This document shows, piece by piece, positions 25,013 to 34,609 of a stretch of DNA of 64,000 nucleotides; position 1 is the first letter of the stretch, and each line of letters begins with the position of its first letter. The translations under genes and the position numbers were made by a program. Below the pieces are notes generated by a model. It saw only the letters and a list, made by a program, of their open reading frames with translations. It had not been told where the DNA came from and made no database searches. Where the stretch lies: NCBI RefSeq assembly GCF_001982635.1, contig NZ_MKFI01000004.1:53595-117594 (forward strand), written 5' to 3'. Source of the stretch: Bradyrhizobium mercantei. GTDB lineage: Bacteria; Pseudomonadota; Alphaproteobacteria; Rhizobiales; Xanthobacteraceae.

Positions 25013-25675
25013 CTAGATCGTCACGCGCTGCCGGGGTGCGATACCGCACCAGTTCATGACGAGATCGGCGAGCGTCTTGATCTCGATATCCGCGGGCGTG
25101 CCGCCGGCGAAATCGGCGACCGATTGTCCCAATGCGACGGCGCGAACATAGGCCGAGCGGCTTCCGATCATCGGCCCGATCTCTTCGTCGAGCGTATCCA
25201 GTTCCTCGATCAACTGCTGGCCTTCCAGCGTACGCTGATCGACGCGGTTCGGCACGATCATGGCACGGAGCGCGGTTCGCCGCGAGGCACGCACCTCCCG
25301 CACGATGTCGAGCGTCCGCGCGGTGGCCTCGATGTCGAGGCCGGACGGCGTGCACGGCATCAGCACGATGTTGGCGACCGCGAGCACGGCGCCCAGCACG
25401 CGATCGTTGGGCGCTGAGTCCACGACGATGATCTGATGCGGGATCTGGCGCATCAGCTTGGCCCATTCGGCTACCGGGCGGGTTTCCGGATCAAGCTGGT
25501 AGACCGGGAACGTCAAATTACCGGGCTCGGCCCAGTGACAGGCCGACGCCTGGGAATCGGCGTCGACCAATCCCACCACGCCAGTGCGCCGGTCTAGTTC
25601 TGCGGCCAGCAGGACCGCGAGAGTCGTCTTTCCGACCCCGCCCTTGCGCTGGGCAACCGAGATGACAAGCGGCAT
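25013..25675 (-). CDS. Orphan ParA/MinD-family ATPase
   Basis: A 220-aa ATPase of the ParA type. The deviant Walker A QRKGGVGKTT carries the signature lysine near residue 11, the A' box is VDADSQASACHW, and the Walker B region is IIVVDSAPND. There is no helix-turn-helix N-terminus and no ParB gene beside it, so chromosome or plasmid partitioning is unlikely. It starts 15 bp after the GT4 gene on the same strand, so both are probably co-transcribed. Orphan ParA proteins position machinery such as secretion or polysaccharide complexes in other bacteria; that role here is inference only. Confidence 0.85.
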   Translation of the reverse strand: MPLVISVAQRKGGVGKTTLAVLLAAELDRRTGVVGLVDADSQASACHWAEPGNLTFPVYQLDPETRPVAEWAKLMRQIPHQIIVVDSAPNDRVLGAVLAVANIVLMPCTPSGLDIEATARTLDIVREVRASRRTALRAMIVPNRVDQRTLEGQQLIEELDTLDEEIGPMIGSRSAYVRAVALGQSVADFAGGTPADIEIKTLADLVMNWCGIAPRQRVTI

Positions 25676-25690
25676 CGCAAACTCCTGGCG

Positions 25691-26926
25691 TTATCCCCCG
25701 TGCGTGCGCGGGAGGACACCTTCATCAACGAGCGTCAGCATCCGCGGCAGACAGACCCGCTTCGCGTCGTAATTGTCCCTCACGAAGCTCCGCGCCTTCA
25801 TCCGCATCTTCTTGAAGGCCTTGGGCCGTGACAGCACCGAGACTACCTGATCCGACAGCGCATCAATATCAAAAAACGGCGCCAGCAGGCCGTTGCCGTC
25901 AGAGATGATGTCGCGAAGCGGGGCGGTGTCCGATGCCACCACCGCGCATCCCGCGCTCATCGCCTCCAGCAGCGACCATGACAGCACGAAGGGATAGGTC
26001 AGGTAGACGTGCACCGAGGAGATCTGCAGCAGCTCGAGATAGGGTTCCCGCGGAATCCGGCCGAGGAAATGCACGCGGCGAAGGTCGATATCCGACTTGA
26101 TCTCGTCCAGGAACATCGACTTCCAGCTCGAGCCCTTGGGCGGATTGGCGCCGTACGATGTCCCGGTGCCGCCGACGATCACGACCTGCGCATTCGGCCG
26201 CGCCGCCAGGATCTTCGGCAGCGATCGCATGAAGACATGGAATCCGCGCACCGGCTCCAGATTGCGCGAGACGTAGGTGATCACCTCGTCGTCCGCCGAC
26301 AATATCGCGCCGTTCGGCAGCTGAAACCGCGCGACCGGATTGGGCTTCACCTCGTCGGTGTCGACGCCTTCGTGGATGACCTCGATCTTGCTCTGAAACT
26401 CGCGGGGAAAGGTCGAGCGCTGCCATGGCGTCGGCGAAACGCCGGTGTCGCATTCGGTGAGCGCCAGCAGCGTGGTCGCATTCTTCAAATGCAGCGCGAC
26501 GTTGCCGTCGAGGCCCGTCATGGGAAACTCGGGATCGAAGCCGACGTCCCTGCCCTCGGCGCCGTAGTAGAATTCGCAATAGAGGATGATCCGCGCTTTC
26601 GGAAACATCGTGCGCAGCGGCAGCGTCTCGCCCCAGCCGGGATGCGCGAAGATCAGGTCGGGCACGAAGCCCTGGCCCGACAGCGACGACAGCGCATACA
26701 GAACCTCTTCGGCACGCCGCGCTTCGACATCGAAGCGGCGGGCGAAAGGATGGACCGGCGAGGAATCCGACTTGGTGGTCGAATATTTGAGCAGCCTGAT
26801 ATCCGGCGTCGTCGTCGCAGTCGACGACCCGACGGCAACGACCTTGTTGCCGGGCTGCTCCGCGAGCGCCCGCGCAATGTGGCGGTACTGGGCTGGAAAG
26901 TTATTGTGGACGAAGAGGACGTTCAT
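25691..26926 (-). CDS. Glycosyltransferase family 4
   Basis: A 411-aa cytoplasmic transferase with GT-B fold. The N-terminal Rossmann domain begins MNVLFVHNNFPAQYRHIA. The C-terminal donor domain has TYVSRNLEPVRGFHVFMRSL and VVIVGGTG, and the Glu motif region WSLLEAMSAGCAVVAS (about 315-330) for nucleotide-sugar binding. ATG 26926 is preferred since the Rossmann strand starts there; the frame extends 29 codons upstream. Donor and acceptor cannot be deduced. Upstream lies a 196-bp divergent promoter region shared with the gene at 27123. Confidence 0.88.
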   Translation of the reverse strand: MNVLFVHNNFPAQYRHIARALAEQPGNKVVAVGSSTATTTPDIRLLKYSTTKSDSSPVHPFARRFDVEARRAEEVLYALSSLSGQGFVPDLIFAHPGWGETLPLRTMFPKARIILYCEFYYGAEGRDVGFDPEFPMTGLDGNVALHLKNATTLLALTECDTGVSPTPWQRSTFPREFQSKIEVIHEGVDTDEVKPNPVARFQLPNGAILSADDEVITYVSRNLEPVRGFHVFMRSLPKILAARPNAQVVIVGGTGTSYGANPPKGSSWKSMFLDEIKSDIDLRRVHFLGRIPREPYLELLQISSVHVYLTYPFVLSWSLLEAMSAGCAVVASDTAPLRDIISDGNGLLAPFFDIDALSDQVVSVLSRPKAFKKMRMKARSFVRDNYDAKRVCLPRMLTLVDEGVLPRTHGG

Positions 26927-27122
26927 TGGCGGGCGGGCGCGCCCCCCGGCCGCGCGATCTTCGATTGAGGTCAGGGTCGGCATCATGACCGGCAGTGTGT
27001 CATCGATATGCACGGGTGAAACTATCTTACCGGATTAACATTAAGCCCCCTTCTATCACACAGATTTTTGGGGCACACTGCGGGAGACATATCAATCCAT
27101 TCCGTTAAGCTCGCAGGCGACG

Positions 27123-28088
27123 ATGAACGAACAGATTCAGCAGAAAACCATTGATCTGGCACGGGGTCTCTTCCTGGTTCGGTACAATGGCGCGGAGGAT
27201 AAAACATCACCTCCGGTGGTACGCGTCTATGCGGATCGCGCCAGTGTTAACAATTGTAATATCATTACCGGACCCGATGTGGTCAATGGAACCCTGTTCG
27301 CGCCCGAGACCGCGCTGGTCGTGTCGGTCGCCCGGCCAAGCCGCGTGATCGTCGAGGTCACGGCGGGGCGCGTCGGCGGATCGACCGCCGCCAATATCAA
27401 GATCGAGCCGCTAACGCAGGGACAGCCCCAAGCGCAGTTCCAGGGACAGTTCCAAGCCCCGCCGGCCGTGCAGCCGGCGAGCCAGCCGTACGACGCGTTC
27501 GAACCCGATCCCGGGTATGACCGCGGCGGACCAAGCGACCTCAAGCTGCTCGCACATGTTGCCGGTCTGGGTGATGTCACGGTCGGTCCGAATACCTGGA
27601 TTGCCGGACCGTCCGCGCCGGCCCGAATCGAGGGCATTTCGCTGGAATGGCCGAACAAGCCGCACGATCTCAACCTGCAATATGCGGTCAAATTCGCCAG
27701 GCCGCAGCGGGGCGACAACCAGTTCGTTCCGCTTGGAACCTTTGCCGGAACCCGCGGACGCGCGCTGGCCATCACGGGGTTCTCGCTGGAAGCCACAGGT
27801 CCGAGCGTGGATCGCTACACCATCTCGGCCGAGACCATATTCCTGGGAGCTCCCGCCCTGCGGGTCACCGGAAACCGGATCGTGGTGTCGGGCCCTTCGG
27901 GCCGGGAACCGCTGGTGGGCCTCAAGCTCAATCTCGAAGAACGCCGGGTGCAGGCAGCGCCGCTGGCGCCGCAGCAGCCGCGGCGCGCCGAACCCATCAA
28001 TCCGGCGCCACGCGTCGATGGACCGCGCCTCGAGGGACGCGTGCGCGTGTTCCGGAGCCGGCAGAGCGCGGTCAAGACGGCGGGCTGA
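27123..28088 (+). CDS. Hypothetical protein with a ChW-like beta domain
   Basis: A 321-aa protein without a clear signal peptide. An N-terminal beta-rich part (about 1-95), a Gln/Pro linker (about 100-130) and a C-terminal domain (about 140-280) are seen. The latter has the run ARIEGISLEWP, LQYAVKF, PLGTFAGTRGRALAITGFSL, YTISAETIFLG and SGPSGREPLVGLKL. The aGTrG..L.i.gf.l pattern recalls clostridial hydrophobic-W (ChW) repeats found on cell-surface proteins, though Trp is mostly replaced. It starts a probable operon: the large GT2 gene begins 22 bp downstream. A surface or polysaccharide-associated role is inferred from context alone. Confidence 0.75.
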   Translation: MNEQIQQKTIDLARGLFLVRYNGAEDKTSPPVVRVYADRASVNNCNIITGPDVVNGTLFAPETALVVSVARPSRVIVEVTAGRVGGSTAANIKIEPLTQGQPQAQFQGQFQAPPAVQPASQPYDAFEPDPGYDRGGPSDLKLLAHVAGLGDVTVGPNTWIAGPSAPARIEGISLEWPNKPHDLNLQYAVKFARPQRGDNQFVPLGTFAGTRGRALAITGFSLEATGPSVDRYTISAETIFLGAPALRVTGNRIVVSGPSGREPLVGLKLNLEERRVQAAPLAPQQPRRAEPINPAPRVDGPRLEGRVRVFRSRQSAVKTAG

Positions 28089-28110
28089 TCAAGGCAGATA
28101 AGGGCGACAG

Positions 28111-30666
28111 TTGACCGCCAACGCGCGCAGGATCGCATTTACGTCCAAAGCGCTCCACCACGCCGATCTCGAGCGCGCCGCTGTTGCAGCGCTCGAGGCG
28201 CGTGATTTCCGTCGTGCGTTCGCGCTCGCCGACCGCCGCTGCCGGATCCTGCCGCATCCGGGCGCGCGCGCTCACCTGCTGCGCGCAGAAGCGCTGTTTC
28301 ATCTCGACCTCAGGGATGCCGCCGTCGCCAGCGTGGCCAGGGCGATCGAGCTCGAACCCGACGACCTGGTCGCAGCACGGCGAATGATGGCGTGGGGCGA
28401 CGGTCTTCAGCAGGTCGAGGCCGCGCGAGGCGTCGCGCGGCGCGACGACGATCCGGATTCGGTCAGGAGTGCCCTCGTGCTGCTCGAACAGAGCGGCCAG
28501 GATTGCTGCGCGCGCGTCGACTTCCTCGACGAGGAGGTGAAGGGATGGGTGACGTGGCGAGGGGCTGATGACCCGCACCTTTCGCTGGCGCAGGCGGATC
28601 AATCCAGCGCCCTCCAGCTTCCGTCCGATCCCCGTCACAGATTCGCGCTCGGCGGGAGGCGCGCCGCGAGCTTCCGCCTGATACGGCCGGTGTCCGAGAC
28701 CTCGCAACGCCTCGAGATCACGCAGGCCGACCGGGTCATCGCAAGCATCCAACTCCCGGCCAACCGCGTACCGGATCGCCGGCGCGCAGCACAACGGCCG
28801 GCTCGCGCCCGAAACGGCGAAACTCCCCCGCTCACCATTATTATCCCGGTCTACCGGGATCTGGCCGCAACGCGCGCCTGCATCGAGAGCGCATTGACTG
28901 CCGCCGCCTGCACGCCGGGCTCGACCATCGTGGTCGTCGATGATGCCTCGCCCGAGCCCGACATCAAGCGTCTGCTCGGCGAACTGGCGGCCGAGTTGCG
29001 CATCCGGCTCCTGACCAACGCGCACAATCTCGGCTTTGTCGGCGCGGTCAACCGGGCGCTCGCCGAGACCGGTGCCGGCGACGTCGTGCTGCTGAATGCG
29101 GACACGATCGTGCCGAAATACGCGCTGCAACGCTTGCGCAGCGCGGTGCGCGCGACGCCGGGCGTGGGAACGGCGACGCCGCTGTCGAACAACGGCGAGT
29201 ACACCAGCTTTCCAGTGCCGAACCGGTCAAATCCCCTGCCCTCACCTGCCGAACTGGAGTTGCTGGACGAACTTGCAGGCAGCGCAAACTCCGGGATCGC
29301 CGTCGACATCCCCAACGGCATCGGGTTTTGCCTCTACATCACCCGCGAATGCCTCGACGCCGTGCGGGAGCTCTCCGACGACTTCTATCGTGGCTATCTC
29401 GAGGACGTCGACTTCTGCCTGCGCGCCGCCGAGGCCGGCTTCCGCAACGTGTGCATCCCTTCGGTCTTTGTCGGACACGAGGGCTCGCGCTCGTTTCTCG
29501 GCGAAAAGCGTTCGCTGGTGCTGCGCAATCTGCGCGTTCTCGAGCACCGTTACCGGCGCTACGCGACGGAGTGCGCCGCGTTCCTGCTTGCCGATCCGCT
29601 TCGCGATTGCCGCGCGGCGCTCGAGCTCAAGCTGCTCGCGAACGAACGACACCCCACCGGGGCGCACGTCATCCTGTGCGGCTCCCCAATCGGCCGGGAG
29701 ATTGCGATCCGGCGGTGCGGCCAGCTCGCGGCGGAGGATCAGCGCGGCCTGGTCGTGCAGATCCGCGCGGAGGGACAACGTCAGCTCGCTGCAATCTTCG
29801 ATCCGGATGATGGCGCTCCGCAGTCGATCGCCCTCGACGTTGCGACGCCAGAAGGGTGCGAAGCCCTTCTGAAGCTGCTCGCCGATCTCGGAGTCCGGTC
29901 GCTCGAGATCGCGGAGCCGAACCGCATCCCGGGGACCTGCCTGGCGCAGCTCACACACCATTTCGCCTATGACCTGCTGATCACCGACACCGGACTTGCA
30001 GCCCGCGCCGCGGTTGGATCAGGCGCACATCCGGATTGGACAGACCTGATCGCCGGGGCGCGGCGCGTGGCTGTGATCGGTGAAGACGGGGCCGCCTTTT
30101 CCGAAGCAGTCCTCGGCCTGCAAGCGACCCGCCTGACCGATCCTCCCGCACCATGCCCCCCGCATCGCGCCGCGAGCGGCCCGGCGCGGCTCGGCGTGCT
30201 TGCCCTGCGCGCAAGCGCCGCGGAATTCCGCTTCGTCAGAGCGCTCAGCGATCAAATGGCCGATGCCGACGAAGACGCCGAGATCGTCGTGCTGGGTACC
30301 ACGCTCGACGATCTCAAGCTGATGCAACGGACCAACGTTACGGTCAGCGGCGAAATCGCAGTCGACGAAATTGCCACGCTCATCGAAGGTCACGGCATCA
30401 CCAAACTGGTTCTCGACATCGGCGAACCGGCGTTCGGGCATCCATTGGCGGACGCGCTGCTGGCTACCGGACTGCCGGCCGCCGCGACACAGTGGATTGC
30501 GACACCGCCGGCGCGCGGCCGAACAACCGACCTGAGGCTGCCGCCGGGCCTTGATTCCGATCAGACGATTGCGGCCGTGCTCGGCTGGGTGGTCGAGGAT
30601 GTCCAGCTACATCCCGATCGGAGGAGCGGCCGGCACAGGCGGCAGGTTGGCGCGCGGCTTCCATGA
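28111..30666 (+). CDS. Large GT2-family glycosyltransferase with TPR-like N-terminus
   Basis: An 851-aa multidomain protein. Residues 20-90 look like TPR helices (ERAAVAALEARDFRRAFALA and AVASVARAIELEPDD). Residues 125-215 form an accessory beta region with VKGWVTWRGADDPHL. The GT2 domain at about 240-480 has LTIIIPVYRDL, VVVDDASPEPD, the DXD-equivalent LLNADTIVP and the catalytic acid region GYLEDVDFCLRA. The C-terminal 350 residues are unassigned. The TTG start follows AAGGG by seven bases. The 3' end overlaps that of the convergent GT2 gene by 60 bp. Likely acts in surface polysaccharide assembly. Confidence 0.85.
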   Translation: MTANARRIAFTSKALHHADLERAAVAALEARDFRRAFALADRRCRILPHPGARAHLLRAEALFHLDLRDAAVASVARAIELEPDDLVAARRMMAWGDGLQQVEAARGVARRDDDPDSVRSALVLLEQSGQDCCARVDFLDEEVKGWVTWRGADDPHLSLAQADQSSALQLPSDPRHRFALGGRRAASFRLIRPVSETSQRLEITQADRVIASIQLPANRVPDRRRAAQRPARARNGETPPLTIIIPVYRDLAATRACIESALTAAACTPGSTIVVVDDASPEPDIKRLLGELAAELRIRLLTNAHNLGFVGAVNRALAETGAGDVVLLNADTIVPKYALQRLRSAVRATPGVGTATPLSNNGEYTSFPVPNRSNPLPSPAELELLDELAGSANSGIAVDIPNGIGFCLYITRECLDAVRELSDDFYRGYLEDVDFCLRAAEAGFRNVCIPSVFVGHEGSRSFLGEKRSLVLRNLRVLEHRYRRYATECAAFLLADPLRDCRAALELKLLANERHPTGAHVILCGSPIGREIAIRRCGQLAAEDQRGLVVQIRAEGQRQLAAIFDPDDGAPQSIALDVATPEGCEALLKLLADLGVRSLEIAEPNRIPGTCLAQLTHHFAYDLLITDTGLAARAAVGSGAHPDWTDLIAGARRVAVIGEDGAAFSEAVLGLQATRLTDPPAPCPPHRAASGPARLGVLALRASAAEFRFVRALSDQMADADEDAEIVVLGTTLDDLKLMQRTNVTVSGEIAVDEIATLIEGHGITKLVLDIGEPAFGHPLADALLATGLPAAATQWIATPPARGRTTDLRLPPGLDSDQTIAAVLGWVVEDVQLHPDRRSGRHRRQVGARLP

Positions 30667-32955
30667 CCGCGGCGGCCATGCAAGCGAAGAGAACGGCGTC
30701 GAATCCAACCCCAGCAGCGGGCTGTAATAGGGATCGTCGATCAGCACCTCGCCCCATTTCGCGCGCAGCATCGACAGCTCGCGCTTGAAGCGCGCCTTGC
30801 GATCCGGCGCGGAATCGCGGCCCCGGCTTGCCGATTCCAGATGCACGAGCTTCGCATCCGGCGAAAATACGATCCGCTTTCCGAGCTGGCGCAGCTTCAG
30901 GCACAAATCGATATCGTTGAAGCTGATCGGAAAGCGGATCTCATCCATGCCGCCGACGGCCAGGAAATCGCGCTTGCGCATCAACAGGCATGCTCCCGTC
31001 ACCGCCGAACATTCGTGCGCCACCTGGAGCAGATCGCCGTAGCCGGGATCACCATCCATCCGGTCGTTGAAGGCGTGGGCGGCCGAGAAATTCGCCCCCA
31101 GCACCACTCCGCCATGCTGCACGACACTGCTCGGCCAGAGCAGCTTGGCGCCGACGGCTCCGACATCGGGAGCCGCGAGCCGCCACAGCATCTCAGACAA
31201 CCAGCCGTCGTCGAGCGCCTCGATATCATTGTTGAGAAAGCAGATGTTCTCCGTGTCGACGCAATCGACGGCGGCATTGTTGATGAATGCGAAGTTGAAC
31301 GGCCCTTCGACCGAGATGACGTCGATGTCCTCGGCGGACAGGCTCTCCAGATAGTCCAGCGTTTCAGGCTCGGACGAGCTGTTGTCGACGACGAGAATCC
31401 GGGCGTTGGTCTCATTTGCGGCCGGCGTGACCGTCTCGATGCATCGCTTGAGCAGCTCGGCGCGATTTCTGGTCGGGATGATGATCGTGGTGCGCTCGTT
31501 CCAATCGACGGTGCGCTTGACCTGAACGGCAGGAAGCAGACCCGCCTTTCGCGGCTCGACATTCGCCTCGATGCCGGCCCTGGCAAAATAGGCCTTGCTT
31601 GCTGCGGCCAATTCGATGGTCGCAGCCGCCGCATCGATCTGCGGCAATGCCGCAACTGCTCCCGGAAGATGATAGGTTCGATCAGGTTCCGCGCAGGACA
31701 GGAAGATATCGTAGAGCGACGCCGCCGAGCGCAGCGCTTCGAGGGCGTGGTCCCGGCGCACCGCAAAGCAATATGCCCCATAGCCCTGCTCGAGCGCGCG
31801 TTCGAGATCGAATGCGGAAAACGCCAGCGGCCACACCGCGCCGGCGCCCGCCGGGACCTCGACGTCGCCGTAGACCAGATCGCAACCGGGTTCGGACGCG
31901 AAGACATTGGCGACGCGCTGCAACGCGTCCTCGGCGAGGATCGTCCCGCTCAGACAGAAAACAAAGTACTCGCTGTTGGCGGCATCGCCGTCGACAAACT
32001 CGCGCGCCGCGTTCGGATCGAACTGGCTGAAGCCGCGCGCCGGCAGGCACACCGCCGACCACGCCGTGTGCCGCTGGGCTTCGAGGCTTTCGATGCTTTC
32101 GTCCACCCTGACCTCGCCGATCAGGACGACCGTGGCTTCAGATGGAATCTCGGACCGCTCGAATTCCGTCGTCGGCGAGAAGCGCTCTTTCCAGCCGCGA
32201 TAGGCGTGAAGCGGCATCGAGGCCGGCAGCACCCGGTCGAACAGCTCGCCGCGCAATCGCTCGCTCTCCCAGCGTCCGAGACCCGCGAGCGTTTGCTCCA
32301 ATCCGCGCTCGAATGCGACAAAGGCAACCGGCTCCGAGATCAGATTCCGTCCCGAAATCGTCCGCGCCGAAAGTCCTCGCATGCGGCCGTCGGCAAAATG
32401 CTCGGGCAGATGGAAATCGATCCGGCGGCCGACGCCGAACTCGCCGCCGCGCGCAACATTGGTCCAGCCGGTCGGCTTCACGGTCATCACCGGCCGTTGC
32501 GCAATCAGGATTTCGACGTCTTCGTCGATGTCCTGCGCAAGCCAGCCTTCGAAGCGCAGGCCTCCGACCCATTCGATATCGCCAATGCGGTGCCACCGCG
32601 CGTCCGGTACTGCGACATCGCAACGAATCGGAGTGCCGACCGGACTTCCGATATTTGCCAATCGCGCCTCAACGATCCCGGCGCTGGAGCTGACTTCTTC
32701 CTGCACGTTGAAGGTAAAACCAAAACGGCCGTCGCCGATCCCGCCGTCGGCGAGCTCTGTTACAAACTCGTCACACAATGATGACATGTATGGCTCGCCG
32801 TCGACGAGCAGTTCGACGGTGTAGCGTCGGCCGAGATCGGCGCGGTCATAAACAAACCCAGAAAACGTCGTGCGATCGTATCTGGAGAATTGCGTTTGTA
32901 CCGACGCGTATTCAGCTCCTGAGGACCTCTGCTTGCCAATCGTCATCGTGCTCAT
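30607..32955 (-). CDS. Tandem GT2-family glycosyltransferase with accessory domains
   Basis: A 782-aa protein. Two N-terminal beta accessory segments are seen, FSGFVYDRADLGRRYTVEL with DGGIGDGRFGFTF (about 30-90) and FEGWLAQDIDEDVEILIAQR (about 130-215). A degenerate GT2-like region follows (about 265-440) with FVFCLSGTILAEDAL and DLVYGDVEV in the positions of acidic motifs. An intact GT2 domain (about 485-750) has TTIIIPTRNRAEL, LVVDNSSSEPE, FLNNDIEALDDGWL and SFNDIDLCLKLRQLG. ATG 32955 is used because GAGGGG lies five bases upstream. Divergent from ugd. Confidence 0.87.
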   Translation of the reverse strand: MSTMTIGKQRSSGAEYASVQTQFSRYDRTTFSGFVYDRADLGRRYTVELLVDGEPYMSSLCDEFVTELADGGIGDGRFGFTFNVQEEVSSSAGIVEARLANIGSPVGTPIRCDVAVPDARWHRIGDIEWVGGLRFEGWLAQDIDEDVEILIAQRPVMTVKPTGWTNVARGGEFGVGRRIDFHLPEHFADGRMRGLSARTISGRNLISEPVAFVAFERGLEQTLAGLGRWESERLRGELFDRVLPASMPLHAYRGWKERFSPTTEFERSEIPSEATVVLIGEVRVDESIESLEAQRHTAWSAVCLPARGFSQFDPNAAREFVDGDAANSEYFVFCLSGTILAEDALQRVANVFASEPGCDLVYGDVEVPAGAGAVWPLAFSAFDLERALEQGYGAYCFAVRRDHALEALRSAASLYDIFLSCAEPDRTYHLPGAVAALPQIDAAAATIELAAASKAYFARAGIEANVEPRKAGLLPAVQVKRTVDWNERTTIIIPTRNRAELLKRCIETVTPAANETNARILVVDNSSSEPETLDYLESLSAEDIDVISVEGPFNFAFINNAAVDCVDTENICFLNNDIEALDDGWLSEMLWRLAAPDVGAVGAKLLWPSSVVQHGGVVLGANFSAAHAFNDRMDGDPGYGDLLQVAHECSAVTGACLLMRKRDFLAVGGMDEIRFPISFNDIDLCLKLRQLGKRIVFSPDAKLVHLESASRGRDSAPDRKARFKRELSMLRAKWGEVLIDDPYYSPLLGLDSTPFSSLAWPPRSWKPRANLPPVPAAPPIGM

Positions 32956-33182
32956 GTCCACCCCTCAAACGGCGGCTCGATTGTCAGTCGATTTCAAGTT
33001 GAGAATGTGTCCATGGCGCGCCCGAGGTGACTAGCGCGCACTCACCTGCACCGAGGCAATCACCGTTTGCACAAAAAGCCGCCGGGCTTCAACACAAACT
33101 ATGCGCTATAAAACTTGGCGTTATCGGCGCTAATTGTGCTAGTGCTAACTCCTCCTCTCCACACTGATCGACGAGCGGATTC

Positions 33183-34490
33183 ATGAAGATTGCAATGGTT
33201 GGAACGGGATATGTAGGTCTCGTGTCCGGAGCGTGTTTTGCCGACTTCGGCCATCAGGTCGTTTGCGTCGACAAGGACGGCGGCAAGATCGAAGCCCTGA
33301 AGCGCGGCAAGATCCCGATCTATGAGACGGACCTGGACAAGCTCGTCGAGACCAACACCGCCGCGGGACGGCTGACCTTCACGACCGAGCTCGCGCCAGC
33401 CGTGGCAGACGCCGATGCCGTATTCATCGCGGTTGGAACACCGTCGCGGCGCGGCGATGGCCATGCGGATCTGAGCTACGTCTACGCTGCTGCCAAGGAG
33501 ATCGGCGCGGCGCTCAAGAAGTTCACCGTGGTGGTGACGAAGTCGACCGTGCCCGTGGGCACCGGCGACGAGGTTGAACGCCTGATCCGCGAGACCAGTC
33601 CCGACGCGGATTTCGCCGTGGCGTCGAACCCCGAATTCCTGCGCGAAGGCGCCGCGATCCAGGATTTCCGCCATCCCGACCGCATCGTCGTCGGCACCGA
33701 GGACGAGCGCGCCAAGAGGGTGATGGGCGAAGTCTATCGTCCGCTCTATTTGAACCAAGCGCCGATCCTCTATACCGCGCGGCGCACCGCGGAACTGATC
33801 AAATACGCCGCAAATGCCTTCCTCGCCACCAAGATCACCTTCATCAACGAGATCGCCGATCTCTCCGAAAGGGTCGGCGCGAACGTGCAGGAGGTCGCGC
33901 GCGGCATCGGGCTCGACAACCGGATCGGAACCAAGTTCCTGCATGCCGGCGCGGGCTATGGCGGCTCCTGCTTCCCGAAAGACACCCGCGCGCTGTTCAA
34001 GACCGCGCTCGACCACGACGTCCAGCTGAAGATCGTCGAGGCCACGCTGACCGCGAACGACAACCGCAAGCGCGCGATGGCGCGCAAGGTCGCCAACGTG
34101 CTTGGCGGTGAGCTGCGCGGCAAGACGATCGGCGTGCTCGGCCTGACCTTCAAGCCCGATACCGACGACATGCGCGAGGCCCCCTCGATCCCGCTGATCA
34201 ACGGCCTGATCGACTTCGGTGCCAAGGTTCGGGCTTACGATCCCGTCGGCATGGAGCAGGCCCGCAAGGAATTGCCGGAAATCGAGTACTGCAAGGATGC
34301 CTATGAATGCGCGCGGCAGGCGGATGCGCTTGTTATCGTGACCGAGTGGCGCCAGTTCCGCGCGCTCGATCTCAAGCGCATCAAGCAGGAGATGAAGCAT
34401 CCGGTCGTGGTCGACCTGCGCAACATCTACCGTCCGGACGAGATGGCCGCGCACGGCTTCACCTACGACAGCATCGGCCGGCCGCGCTGA
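33183..34490 (+). CDS. ugd: UDP-glucose 6-dehydrogenase
   Basis: A 435-aa enzyme that oxidises UDP-glucose to UDP-glucuronate with two NAD+, supplying acidic sugar for exopolysaccharide. The N-terminal NAD motif is MVGTGYVGLVSGACFADFGH, the catalytic Cys lies near residue 260 in YGGSCFPKDT, and the conserved NPEFLREG, TAELIKYAANAFLA and GLTFKPDTDDMREAPS motifs are all present. Full family length. It is followed by a strong terminator, so it is a single-gene unit, divergent from the tandem GT2 gene. Confidence 0.96.
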   Translation: MKIAMVGTGYVGLVSGACFADFGHQVVCVDKDGGKIEALKRGKIPIYETDLDKLVETNTAAGRLTFTTELAPAVADADAVFIAVGTPSRRGDGHADLSYVYAAAKEIGAALKKFTVVVTKSTVPVGTGDEVERLIRETSPDADFAVASNPEFLREGAAIQDFRHPDRIVVGTEDERAKRVMGEVYRPLYLNQAPILYTARRTAELIKYAANAFLATKITFINEIADLSERVGANVQEVARGIGLDNRIGTKFLHAGAGYGGSCFPKDTRALFKTALDHDVQLKIVEATLTANDNRKRAMARKVANVLGGELRGKTIGVLGLTFKPDTDDMREAPSIPLINGLIDFGAKVRAYDPVGMEQARKELPEIEYCKDAYECARQADALVIVTEWRQFRALDLKRIKQEMKHPVVVDLRNIYRPDEMAAHGFTYDSIGRPR

Positions 34491-34535
34491 GCGGCCGCAA
34501 CCGACCGGCGACGATAGCCGCCGGTCAATTCAATC

Positions 34536-34580
34536 CCGGAGCCCCGTTTCGATCGAATCGAAACGGGGCTCCGGTTTTTT
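34536..34580 (+). terminator. Rho-independent terminator after ugd
   Basis: A long perfect hairpin (CCGGAGCCCCGTTTCGAT, 34536-34553, pairing with the mirror half ending at 34574) is followed by TTTTTT (34575-34580). It lies between the ends of ugd and the convergent rfbD and may also stop rfbD transcripts. Confidence 0.9.
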
Positions 34581-34609
34581 CTGACGCGTTTACGTCGCGC
34601 GAGAACGTT

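Noticed and set aside
30841..32781. 646-aa plus-strand open frame opposite the tandem GT2 gene
   Set aside because: Antisense shadow: Arg/Gln/Asp-rich with no motif, while the minus-strand frame has clear GT2 motifs.
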